The notes beneath the pieces are model-generated. The model was not told the DNA's origin. It worked only from the letters and a program-made list of their open reading frames with translations, and did not search any database. Source: Desulfovibrio sp. (GTDB lineage: Bacteria; Desulfobacterota; Desulfovibrionia; Desulfovibrionales; Desulfovibrionaceae). Taken from it: a stretch of DNA of 15,422 nt. Of this stretch, positions 1 through 6,086 are shown piece after piece. Both the position numbers and the translations under genes were made by a program. Where the stretch lies: positions 1 through 15,422 of the forward strand of contig JALHHV010000010.1 in the NCBI GenBank assembly GCA_022837365.1, written 5' to 3'. Position 1 is the stretch's first letter, and each line of letters starts with the position of its first letter.

Positions 1-1
1 C

Positions 2-247
2 AGCCTTTGGGGCAGGGCCTTGGGCGTCGACCCGACCGGACTTGTGCACCGCTGCGATAAGGACAGGAATGGGAACAGGCAGGAAAATGGCATCATGATT
101 CGGCGGGGATCACCCGGCGAAGCTGCCCAACGAGCCAAGTGCGAACAGCAGGCTTCGTACCTGGCCAAAGCCTACAGCAAGGACATCCGCCCGAAAGGGG
201 CATGGACATGCGGGGGCACCAGAACCCATAAGAGTAGGGCAAAATAA
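2..247 (+). pseudogene. C-terminal remnant of a YagK/YfjJ (inovirus Gp2-like) protein, copy 1
   Basis: The frame is open from the left edge to a TAA at 245-247. It contains LWGRALGVD, RCDKDRNGNRQENGIMIRR and ASYLAK. This layout (LW..ALG, then NG.MIRR, then ASYLAK..TKG..P) is what I recall of the C-terminal half of YagK/YfjJ-domain proteins, also called inovirus-type Gp2, which are replication-associated proteins of filamentous phages and their integrated relatives. The same block recurs at 486-731, which supports a real protein family. The final residues after RPKGAW diverge from copy 2, so the end may be frameshifted. The upstream part lies outside the window, so I cannot say whether this copy was once intact. 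The family call comes from memory of motifs and was not searched. Confidence 0.55.
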
Positions 248-250
248 CGT

Positions 251-731
251 CCAGAAACTGACTGTCGTAGCGACATCCTCGATGCCATCATCGCCCGTAT
301 CGAGTACATGACGAATCGATTCAGCAGAGTGCTCTTCATCCGCTTTGACTTACGATATCCGAGAAACTTCTATTCATCCCGTGGAAACGACGACATTCAG
401 CGCTTTTTCAACAGCTGAAAAACACCAGCATTACCACGTAATGCTGCTGCTAAATGGCAATCTCACATGCCACAGTTGAAACCACATGAAGAAGGCTGAA
501 CAACTCTGGCAAAGTGCCCTTGGGATCGACTATCCTGGCCTCCTTCAAAGATGTGACCGAAGCAGAGACGGCAACAGACACCCTGACTTCATCCACCTGG
601 ATCGTCATGATGCCTGCTATGAACGGGATATTGATCGTTGTGTGGAGTGGGCCAGCTACCTGGCCAAGACGAGGACCAAGGGCTACGCCCCCTTGAATGC
701 GAGGGAGTGGGGAGCGAGTACGCTTCGATAA
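251..731 (+). pseudogene. Decayed YagK/YfjJ (inovirus Gp2-like) gene, copy 2, in three broken pieces
   Basis: Three collinear pieces can be read. Piece 1 (about 251-418) encodes ILDAIIARIEYM and VLFIRFDLRYP and stops at a TGA at 416-418. Piece 2 (about 417-476) is in another frame and encodes EKHQHYHVMLLLNGN, the HYH..LLL.G core typical of the YagK/YfjJ domain. It hits an in-frame TGA at 477-479. Piece 3 continues in the same frame (ATG at 486) with KKAEQLWQSALGID, DRCVEWASYLAK and TKGYAPLNAREWGAS, ending at 731. The order matches the family, but I estimate that 25-30 residues are missing between pieces 1 and 2, with a frame change. At least one deletion plus one nonsense mutation have therefore inactivated it. 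It sits directly after copy 1, so this was a tandem pair. Confidence 0.6.
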
Positions 732-756
732 ATTCACACTAAACAAAGCGCCCCGC

Positions 757-1191
757 ATGCACACGGGCACCGAGTGCAACCCACAGACCCGCTTCATTTG
801 CGCGAAGAACGTCACCGCGTGCAAGCCGTCGTATGAGAAGATCGAAGGGGTGTTTTGCAACGTCGAGAATCCCGTTGAAATCATAGCCAAGAAGATCGCC
901 TATCGCGGGGATGCATTCCGCCCCCGCGATATTTTTGACCTCGCCCTGGTGTATTCGGAATGCCGCATGGACATGCTTGAGCAGGCACAGACCTTGGCCC
1001 CGTACCTCCCTGCCTTGTCCTCTCGACTGGATGGCTTGGCCGAAGACGTGATCGAGCGCGGGCTTGGAGACATTACTGTGTTGGCTGGTGGAGAGAAAAT
1101 TCGTGGGAAGGAATTGCAGCTGTGCCATGAATTTTCGAAAAGCATCCGCCTTGAGATTGAACGCGGCCACGGTCTTGGGAAGAGTTTGTAG
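757..1191 (+). pseudogene. C-terminal remnant of an AbiEii/AbiGii-type nucleotidyltransferase toxin
   Basis: The ORF encodes VENPVEIIAKKIAYRGDAF followed by RPRDIFDLALVY. This closely fits the conserved C-terminal signature of AbiEii-type nucleotidyltransferases, the toxin half of type IV abortive-infection toxin-antitoxin systems (roughly tpvEIiAKK..yRgd.f..RDiFDlA). A full toxin is usually around 250-300 residues. Here the N-terminal catalytic region, with the GS-x10-D-x-D type motif, is absent, and only about 145 residues remain. The frame is open from 697 (ATG), just after a stop at 694, but the first 30 or so codons overlap the preceding Gp2-like remnant and look like readthrough of a deletion junction. 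No AbiEi-like antitoxin is visible nearby. It is most likely a non-functional fragment; a shortened functional protein is less likely. Confidence 0.6.
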
Positions 1192-1268
1192 TTTTCCGCA
1201 GCCATCACCTTTTTGTTTACAGTCGGAGATTACGTGAAGCAGGGTTTTCGTTTCCGTCCGATCGTTCC

Positions 1269-1586
1269 TTGATCTGTAAGATTAAAATGAATTCGCAAAC
1301 CGGAATGAGGAGCTCTGGAAATGGGCGCAAATGGCTCTGGTCAAATAGATTGGAGAAGGCTCATCGGTGGATGATTTGCTTTTCAGACTGCTCCTTTGCA
1401 GTCCATCCGCTTGACCGTGATCGAGCTAACGAATACCTGAAGCAAGCCAAGGCACACGGACTGACGGTTTCCGACGCGGTAGAGCACGCACGAGAATACC
1501 TAAAAAGTGCCCAGGGATGGCCGACCAATGAAGAAGAACAAATTCGACGTGTAAGAGAATTTTTCTCAAAAAAACTACCTGGATAG
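1269..1586 (+). CDS. Hypothetical small protein, possibly a decayed gene
   Basis: I do not recognise this protein. The C-terminal 60 residues (from LDRDRANEYLKQAKAHGLTV) look like a soluble charged helical domain: alternating Ala, Glu, Lys and Leu, then QIRRVREFFSKKLPG at the end. The N-terminal 45 residues look non-native, with no good ribosome-binding site before 1269 or the alternative ATG at 1287. A better start is the ATG at 1321 in another frame, preceded by GAGGAG. It gives MGANGSGQIDWRRLIGG and then a stop at 1372, with a third frame (DDLLFRLLL) in between. The gene may therefore be a frameshifted remnant whose true start is 1321. It lies among other decayed genes. Confidence 0.4.
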   Translation: MICKIKMNSQTGMRSSGNGRKWLWSNRLEKAHRWMICFSDCSFAVHPLDRDRANEYLKQAKAHGLTVSDAVEHAREYLKSAQGWPTNEEEQIRRVREFFSKKLPG

Positions 1587-1724
1587 TCGCGGGAGTTGAG
1601 GAGCGCCAGGCGCACCTTTTCTTTTGCCGCCATAGCCATGTTTGTGGCCATGTCCTGGTTCTAGTGCCCGGTGGTTAAGGCACCCTTCACACGGTCGTGC
1701 CTCACGGAAGCTAAACGATTGTGG

Positions 1725-1753
1725 AAACAGAAACGCCCGGCGTTTGCCGGGCG
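1725..1753 (-). terminator. Rho-independent terminator (minus strand)
   Basis: Read on the minus strand, there is a perfect 8-bp stem, CGCCCGGC/GCCGGGCG with a 4-nt loop, followed by TTTCTGTTT. This fits an intrinsic terminator for transcription coming from the permease gene, although it lies about 260 nt past that stop codon. On the plus strand no T-run follows the stem. Confidence 0.55.
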
Positions 1754-1759
1754 CTGGGA

Positions 1760-1782
1760 GTGGGCAATTCATTTTTGCCCAC
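1760..1782. repeat. Perfect 8-bp hairpin
   Basis: GTGGGCAA (1760-1767) pairs with TTGCCCAC (1775-1782) across a 7-nt loop. It sits 6 nt from the terminator hairpin at 1734-1753, forming a tandem stem-loop pair. It has no T-run of its own. Confidence 0.45.
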
Positions 1783-1976
1783 ACCTTCGCTTGGCGCGCG
1801 CCGCAGGCGCGAGACAACTTCACCCCCGACCAGCGCTCCTTTCGGGAACGCTGGGCCTCGCTCCCTCCTGTTTCTAAAACGCGCAACCGACCTCATGCGC
1901 GGAACTTCCTTCGGGCCCAACACCAAAGTGGTCGGCCTGTTTTCGTTCAGCGCGGCGTATGGGTGCCACGTTGGTC

Positions 1977-2006
1977 TGCGCAATCCTGCGGAGCAAGGAT
2001 CGCGCA
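1977..2006 (-). terminator. Stem-loop just after the permease stop codon
   Basis: TGCGCAATCCT (1977-1987) and AGGATCGCGCA (1996-2006) form an 11-bp stem with one G-U pair in the minus-strand transcript and an 8-nt loop. It begins 5 nt past the permease stop. No T-run follows, so it may be an mRNA 3'-end stabiliser or a weak terminator. Confidence 0.35.
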
Positions 2007-2010
2007 TGTA

Positions 2011-3051
2011 TCAGTGGTTGTGCTGGTGGTGGATGTCGGGGAAATGCGGATGGCTGTGGGTCAGCGGCGCATGCCGGTGCGCATGGCTATGCCGCTCCCT
2101 CGGATTGAGGCCGTCGACATGGTCATGCTGATGGTGCTGGTCGTGCTCATGGCCGTGGGAGTGCTCAACCAGGCCATGCTCATGTTCGTGCTGATGGTGC
2201 TCCGTCAGGTGCAGCCAGACGCCAATGCCCATCAGGCCAGCAGCAGCCCAGAAGGTCCAATTTGCCGCTTCGCCGAATCCGAAAAGCGCGATCGTGGCCC
2301 CTATAAACGGGGCAGTAGAAAAGTAGGCACCAGTGCGCGCTGAACCAAGGCCGCGCAGGGCCAGCACGAACAGCACCAAGCTCACTCCGTAGCCGAGCAA
2401 TCCTAAAAGCATGGCGGACGCCCCGGCCAGGAGCGACGGCAGGGGTACGCCGAACAGCAGGGCCAGCGCGGTGTTCGTTGTCCCGGCAGCAAGTCCCTTG
2501 GCTCCGGCTATGAAAAGCGCATCTGACGCGGAGACCTTGCGCGTCAGGTTGTTGTCGATGGCCCAGCATAGGCAGGCCGCCGCAATGGCCAACGAGCCGA
2601 GCCAAGGCGTTGCGCCAATTTCCTCGGTTGGCCAGGAAAGAAGCACACCGCCCGCGACGATGACCACCATGCCGAGCACAACGCGCGCATCCGCGTTCTC
2701 CTTGAAGACGAGCCAAGCCAACGCTGCGGTCAGCACGGCCTCCAGGTTCAGGAGAAGGGAGGCTGCTGCCCCGGTGGTGTGCACCAAGCCGAACATCAGG
2801 GCGGCAGGTCCGAGAACTCCTCCGAAGCCAATGGCTCCAAGCAGCCAAGGCCACTCGGCCGCCTTCAGACCCGATTCCACCCAGCGGCCGTCGCGAATCA
2901 GCCGTACCCCCGTGAGCCCAAGTCCGCTTCCGAGGTAGAGCAACCCTGCCAGCAGGACAGGGGAGATGTCTCCGGCAAGCGCCTTGGCAAATGGCGTGCT
3001 TGCACCGAACAGAGAGGCGGCGAGCAGGGCGTAGAGGATTGGCATGGACAT
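2011..3051 (-). CDS. EamA/DMT-family permease with histidine-rich C-terminal tail
   Basis: This 346-aa inner-membrane protein fits the drug/metabolite transporter superfamily, with two EamA repeats and about ten hydrophobic segments. It starts MPILYALLAASLFGASTPFAKAL, a typical first EamA helix, and a second repeat begins near LCWAIDNNLTRKVS. The membrane part ends near residue 280. A 66-residue tail with 25 histidines follows, as HxH and HH runs and ending PHFPDIHHQHNH. DMT proteins usually stop near 290-300 residues, so the tail is an addition, probably cytoplasmic, that likely binds or senses a divalent metal. I have seen similar tails on EamA proteins in other proteobacteria. Export of a metal or metabolite is inferred; the substrate is unknown. 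Start ATG 3051 has only a distant GGGAGG; ATG 3045 is an alternative. It is transcribed divergently from the chr operon. Confidence 0.85.
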   Translation of the reverse strand: MSMPILYALLAASLFGASTPFAKALAGDISPVLLAGLLYLGSGLGLTGVRLIRDGRWVESGLKAAEWPWLLGAIGFGGVLGPAALMFGLVHTTGAAASLLLNLEAVLTAALAWLVFKENADARVVLGMVVIVAGGVLLSWPTEEIGATPWLGSLAIAAACLCWAIDNNLTRKVSASDALFIAGAKGLAAGTTNTALALLFGVPLPSLLAGASAMLLGLLGYGVSLVLFVLALRGLGSARTGAYFSTAPFIGATIALFGFGEAANWTFWAAAGLMGIGVWLHLTEHHQHEHEHGLVEHSHGHEHDQHHQHDHVDGLNPRERHSHAHRHAPLTHSHPHFPDIHHQHNH

Positions 3052-3117
3052 GGCGCGATCAGGAGCCTCCCTTGGTGGGTTTGGGCGTCACGCCAACGGG
3101 GCGCGCGGCAGTCAAAC

Positions 3118-3146
3118 ATTGCATCCGAATGATGGTCGGGTGTCAA
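3118..3146 (-). promoter_or_regulatory. Predicted sigma70 promoter of the permease gene
   Basis: On the minus strand TTGACA (3146-3141, a perfect -35) is followed after exactly 17 nt by TGCAAT (3123-3118, four of six matches to TATAAT). The predicted start of transcription lies about 60 nt before the permease start codon. In the leader, GGCGTCACGCC (3084-3094) is a small perfect dyad. Confidence 0.5.
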
Positions 3147-3157
3147 TCCTACCCGAC
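3135..3157. promoter_or_regulatory. Candidate operator: 7-bp perfect inverted repeat
   Basis: GTCGGGT (3135-3141) and ACCCGAC (3151-3157) form a perfect dyad with a 9-nt centre. The dyad covers the -35 box of the permease promoter. The same half-site, GTCGGGT, occurs again at 3227-3233, nearer to chrB. Placement over a promoter and a third copy in the same divergent region suggest a regulator-binding site, possibly for the ChrB encoded next door. The binding partner is inference. Confidence 0.4.
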
Positions 3158-3226
3158 ATCGTAGGAGACAATCGGCACGGGTCTCAAAAAATAACGGCTA
3201 TCCTTTCGCACGGTTTTATAAGTTAG

Positions 3227-3288
3227 GTCGGGTCCTGGCCGTATTGTCGTTGACATATGTTTAATCAGTATCTAGCGTGTGTCATATG
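3227..3288 (+). promoter_or_regulatory. Upstream region of chrB: half-site, TTGACA box and CATATG repeat
   Basis: The region holds the half-site GTCGGGT (3227-3233), a TTGACA (3250-3255) and two near-identical 9-mers, TGACATATG (3251-3259) and TGTCATATG (3280-3288). The second contains the chrB start codon. TATCTA (3269-3274) could be a -10 box with TTGTCG (3244-3249) at 19-nt spacing; the TTGACA is only 13 nt from it. No Shine-Dalgarno sequence precedes the start. The exact promoter is uncertain. Confidence 0.3.
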
Positions 3289-4272
3289 AATAACACGTGG
3301 ATTGTCTTTTCTCTGTCGCTGCCCGCACGCCTGCAATCCCTGCGGGTGAAGGCCCTGCGGCGTATGGCCGCCATCGGCGCGGTGCCTCTCAAGAATTCTC
3401 TGCATCTTCTGCCTGATCTGCCCGGCTGCCGTGAACATCTGGGTTGGCTGTCCCAGGAAATCGAGGCAGGCGGGGGGGAGGCCGTGCTCCTCACCTGTTC
3501 GGACCTGGGCGGCCTGAGTGATGACGCCGCCAAGCAGCTCTTTCGCCAAGTTCGCGATGCCGAGTACGCCGATGTCGAAGCCGAGGCCACCCGGTTTGCG
3601 TTGCAGCTCTCAGCCTCACCTGAAGATTTGGCTGTTCACCGCGACACGCGCACGTTCCTCCGCAAAGCCGAGCGCCGCTTGGCAGCCATCCAGGAACTCG
3701 ACTTCTTCCCGTCCGGCCGGGGCGAAGTCCTGCGCGTCGCGCTGGATGCCCTTGCCAAAGTTCTGGACGGCGGAGAGGCAGACGCAGGCACGCCGCACTG
3801 CCGCATGCAGGACTTCGCGGGTCGCATCTGGGTTACGCGGGAGCACCCCTACATCGACCGGCTGTCCTCTTTCTGGCTGGTGCGCCGCCGCATCGACGAG
3901 CACGCCGCCATCCGCTTCATCCCCGCGAACGCGGAACTGCCGCAGGGACCGGAATTCGTTTCCTTCGACATGACGGGGGCGGATTTCACCCACCGGGGCG
4001 AGATGGTGACATTCGAGGCCATCGCCGCCGACTTCGGCATCCGCGACGTGGCCGTACGTCGCCTCATGGGCATCGTGAAGGCCATCGACCTGGCGGACGC
4101 CTTGCTTGAAGGTGGCGGCGAGGACGGCGGCCTGCCAGCCGAGGCCCGTGCCGTGAAGGACGTGTTGGATGGGCTGATCAAGATTTCCCGGGACGACGCA
4201 GAGTTGCTCGAACGGGCCATGTTGCTCTTCGACGCTCTGGAAGCGTCCTACACCCCAACCTACGGAGAATGA
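3286..4272 (+). CDS. chrB: ChrB, chromate-responsive regulator / chromate resistance protein
   Basis: This 328-aa protein has the two-domain layout of ChrB. The N-terminal domain begins NNTWIVFSLSLPARLQSLRVK, matching the usual WLVL.YSLP...R...WR pattern. The C-terminal domain carries WVTREHPYIDRLSSFWLVRR (about 182-201) and SFDMTGADFTHRGEMVTFE (from about 226), the conserved blocks of the ChrB C-terminal family. In characterised cases ChrB acts as a chromate-sensing transcriptional repressor of its own operon. I chose ATG 3286 over GTG 3277 because MNNTWIVF aligns with family N-termini; neither start has a Shine-Dalgarno sequence, which may keep expression low or indicate a leaderless message. 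It is the first gene of the operon and its stop overlaps the next start region by ATGA. The sensed oxyanion need not be chromate. Confidence 0.88.
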   Translation: MNNTWIVFSLSLPARLQSLRVKALRRMAAIGAVPLKNSLHLLPDLPGCREHLGWLSQEIEAGGGEAVLLTCSDLGGLSDDAAKQLFRQVRDAEYADVEAEATRFALQLSASPEDLAVHRDTRTFLRKAERRLAAIQELDFFPSGRGEVLRVALDALAKVLDGGEADAGTPHCRMQDFAGRIWVTREHPYIDRLSSFWLVRRRIDEHAAIRFIPANAELPQGPEFVSFDMTGADFTHRGEMVTFEAIAADFGIRDVAVRRLMGIVKAIDLADALLEGGGEDGGLPAEARAVKDVLDGLIKISRDDAELLERAMLLFDALEASYTPTYGE

Positions 4273-4274
4273 AA

Positions 4275-4835
4275 ATGAAGGATATCAGCATTCACGTGGC
4301 TGGCCTCATGGCCGCAGCCGCTCGCACCGCCCCCAAGGCCGGAGGCAAGGACTTGCTGGAGATCGTCGTGGTGAGCGAGGAGGCCGACTTGCGGGCCATC
4401 GCGGCCAGAATGTCCGAATACGCGCCGGAGAGCACCAACGAGAGTTTTTGGAGGCGTGACGCGGAGAATATCGCCCAAGCCCACGCAGTCGTGCTTGTCG
4501 GTCTGTCCAAGGCCGTGGTTGCTGGCTACGACTGCGGAGCTTGCGGCTTCCCCACCTGCAAGGAGTTCCTGGGCGGGCGAACGGCCATGGACAAGCCCAT
4601 GGGCTACAGCGGCCCGCACTGCGTCATGCGCATGATGGACATTGGCGTGGCGCTGTCCTCCGCCGCCAAGACCGCCAGCCTCTTGAACGTAGACTGTCGC
4701 GTGCAGCAGCGCGTGGGCGCAGCGGCGCGCGCCCTGGGCTTCATCAAGGCCGAGGTGGCCATGGGTATTCCGCTGGGCGTGTATGGCAAGAGCCCGTTCT
4801 TCGATCGCAAGGTTGCTCCGGTTCCTGGGCACTAA
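4275..4835 (+). CDS. DUF2148 ferredoxin-domain protein (Fe-S)
   Basis: This roughly 187-aa cytoplasmic protein matches the DUF2148 family (proteins with a ferredoxin-like domain). The key motif is CGACGFPTCKEF: Cys 87, 90 and 95, with a fourth, Cys 116, in GPHCVMRMMD, counted from ATG 4275. The C..CG...C spacing is the same as in the Fe-S domain of RnfB and corrinoid Fe-S proteins, so a [4Fe-4S] cluster is likely. The C-terminal part (VGAAARALGF..AEVAMGIPLGVYGKSPFFDR) is the usual DUF2148 ending. The alternative ATG at 4269 overlaps the chrB stop, but GGAG (4264-4267) is too close to it and lies an ideal 7 nt from 4275. Function is unknown. In this operon it could feed electrons to an oxyanion reduction or sense redox state, which is inference. 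Confidence 0.8.
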   Translation: MKDISIHVAGLMAAAARTAPKAGGKDLLEIVVVSEEADLRAIAARMSEYAPESTNESFWRRDAENIAQAHAVVLVGLSKAVVAGYDCGACGFPTCKEFLGGRTAMDKPMGYSGPHCVMRMMDIGVALSSAAKTASLLNVDCRVQQRVGAAARALGFIKAEVAMGIPLGVYGKSPFFDRKVAPVPGH

Positions 4836-4850
4836 AAAGGTAGGAACATC

Positions 4851-6077
4851 ATGCATCCCCTTGCGGCCCTGACCGGCCTGAATGCGGTGGGCTTCCTGGC
4901 CCGCTTTTCCTACGCGCTGGCCCGCAACCCCGTGCTGCCGCTTTTCGCGCTCTTCTTGGGCGCAGGACCGGAAGCCGTGGGCCTGGCTGTTGGCATCTCC
5001 ACGGTCACCGGCATCTTCTTCAAGATGCCCGCCGGAGCGCTCTCCGACGTCATCGGTCGCAAGCGCACCATGCTGGCCGGGCTCTTCGTGTTCGGTTTCC
5101 TGCCCTTCGCCTACCTGTTCATCCAAAGCTATCAGGCTCTGGTCGTGGTCCGCTTCATCCATGGCTTGGCCACGGCCATCTATGGACCCGTGGCCATGGC
5201 CGTGGTTGCAGAGATGGCCGGAGAGCGCCGTGGTGAGATGCTCTCCTGGTTCTCCTCGGTGATGATCGTAGGCACTCTCCTGGGTGCGCCCATCGGGGGG
5301 TGGATGCTCCACCATGCGGCAGGTGCTCCGCCCCCTGGTTTGTGGGACTTCCGCAGTATCTTTCTGGTTAGCGGTGCGACGGGCATGGCGGCGCTTGTGC
5401 TCGGCCTGTGGCTTCTGCGCGGGCCGGAGGCTCATCGGGGCCAGGGCAAGACCCTGTCCGAGCGTTTACTGGCCTTCCGGCAAGGCATCCGCGAGGTGGC
5501 GGGCGACCGCCGGGTGGTCATCACCAGCGCCATGGAGGGAGTGCAGAACATGGGCATGGGCGCGCTGGAGGCTTTCCTGCCGGTGTACGCCGTCACCCGT
5601 GCGGGACTGAACGAACTGGAGGCGGGCATGCTCTGGGCCGTGCAGATTGTCGTCACCATGCTGTCCAAGCCTGTACTCGGTGGCCTTGGTGACAGGCAGG
5701 GGCGCAAGGCTCCCATCGCCTGGGGGTTGGCCTGCTGCGCCTTGGGGCTGGCTGCGGTGCCTTGGCTGGCGAGCTTCTGGACCCTCGCTGCGGCCGCCCT
5801 GATCTTCGGCTTGGGTGAGGCGTTGGTTACCTCGTCTTCCGCCGCCCTAGTGGCCGACATGTGCCGCAAGCGTCACTACGGCGCGGCCATGGGCACCTTC
5901 GGCACCATCTTCGACGTGGGACACGCCTCCGGCCCCATTATGGGTGGGCTCCTTGTCGCGGCACTGGATTTCCGGCTGGCCTTCGCCGTTTTGGCCGTGG
6001 TGTTGTTGGCCGCGATCCCCGTGTTCCTGGTCGGGGTGAATCTGGACGAACCGTCAGAACGCCCCACCGGGGCATAG
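4851..6077 (+). CDS. MFS exporter
   Basis: This 408-aa inner-membrane protein has about twelve hydrophobic segments and fits the major facilitator superfamily. Motif A, GALSDVIGRKRTM, lies at about residues 62-74 between helices 2 and 3, and its counterpart GGLGDRQGRKAPI sits between helices 8 and 9, confirming the duplicated halves. RFIHGLATAIYGPVAMAVVAE resembles the helix 4 region of drug and oxyanion exporters. The start follows GGTAGGA by 5 nt and the previous stop by 15 nt, so it is clearly part of the operon. The substrate is unknown. A second exporter beside ChrA is notable: it may export a different product such as a reduced, thiolated or phosphorylated compound. That is inference. 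The nearest named families would be EmrD/TetA-like or arsenic-type MFS pumps. Confidence 0.85.
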   Translation: MHPLAALTGLNAVGFLARFSYALARNPVLPLFALFLGAGPEAVGLAVGISTVTGIFFKMPAGALSDVIGRKRTMLAGLFVFGFLPFAYLFIQSYQALVVVRFIHGLATAIYGPVAMAVVAEMAGERRGEMLSWFSSVMIVGTLLGAPIGGWMLHHAAGAPPPGLWDFRSIFLVSGATGMAALVLGLWLLRGPEAHRGQGKTLSERLLAFRQGIREVAGDRRVVITSAMEGVQNMGMGALEAFLPVYAVTRAGLNELEAGMLWAVQIVVTMLSKPVLGGLGDRQGRKAPIAWGLACCALGLAAVPWLASFWTLAAAALIFGLGEALVTSSSAALVADMCRKRHYGAAMGTFGTIFDVGHASGPIMGGLLVAALDFRLAFAVLAVVLLAAIPVFLVGVNLDEPSERPTGA

Positions 6078-6086
6078 GAGCATATC

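Larger units (their letters stand above)
1587..2010. other. Non-coding, hairpin-rich intergenic region
   Basis: I see no convincing gene here. Several frames stay open by chance in GC-rich DNA, but they lack start signals and recognisable domains. The stretch holds a series of inverted repeats: AGGCAC/GTGCCT (1678-1702), an 8-bp stem (1734-1753), another 8-bp stem (1760-1782), CAGCG/CGCTG (1831-1853) and an 11-bp stem (1977-2006). It separates the + strand remnants on the left from the convergent minus-strand permease gene, so some stems probably serve as transcript ends. Confidence 0.5.

Noticed and set aside
1655..1705. tRNA-like stretch containing GGTGGTTAAGGCACCC
   Set aside because: It has a D-arm-like string and a small stem, but no matching acceptor stem, anticodon arm or GGTTCGA T-arm.
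1711..2007. 98-residue minus-strand frame starting just after the permease stop
   Set aside because: It runs through the terminator hairpin, has no ribosome site and shows no domain. I treat it as non-coding.
1642..2343. 233-residue plus-strand open frame overlapping the permease tail
   Set aside because: Its Met/Val-rich part is the complement of the His-rich tail codons, and the rest spans terminator hairpins, so it is a shadow frame.
3250..3278. TTGACA with TAGCGT as a standard promoter for chrB
   Set aside because: The spacing is 17 nt, but TAGCGT is a poor -10 box, so I kept the region only as a tentative regulatory feature.
4260..5435. 391-residue minus-strand open frame opposite the DUF2148 and MFS genes
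   Set aside because: The composition is low-complexity (Gly, His, Arg, Gln), there is no recognisable domain, and both plus-strand genes opposite are well supported.
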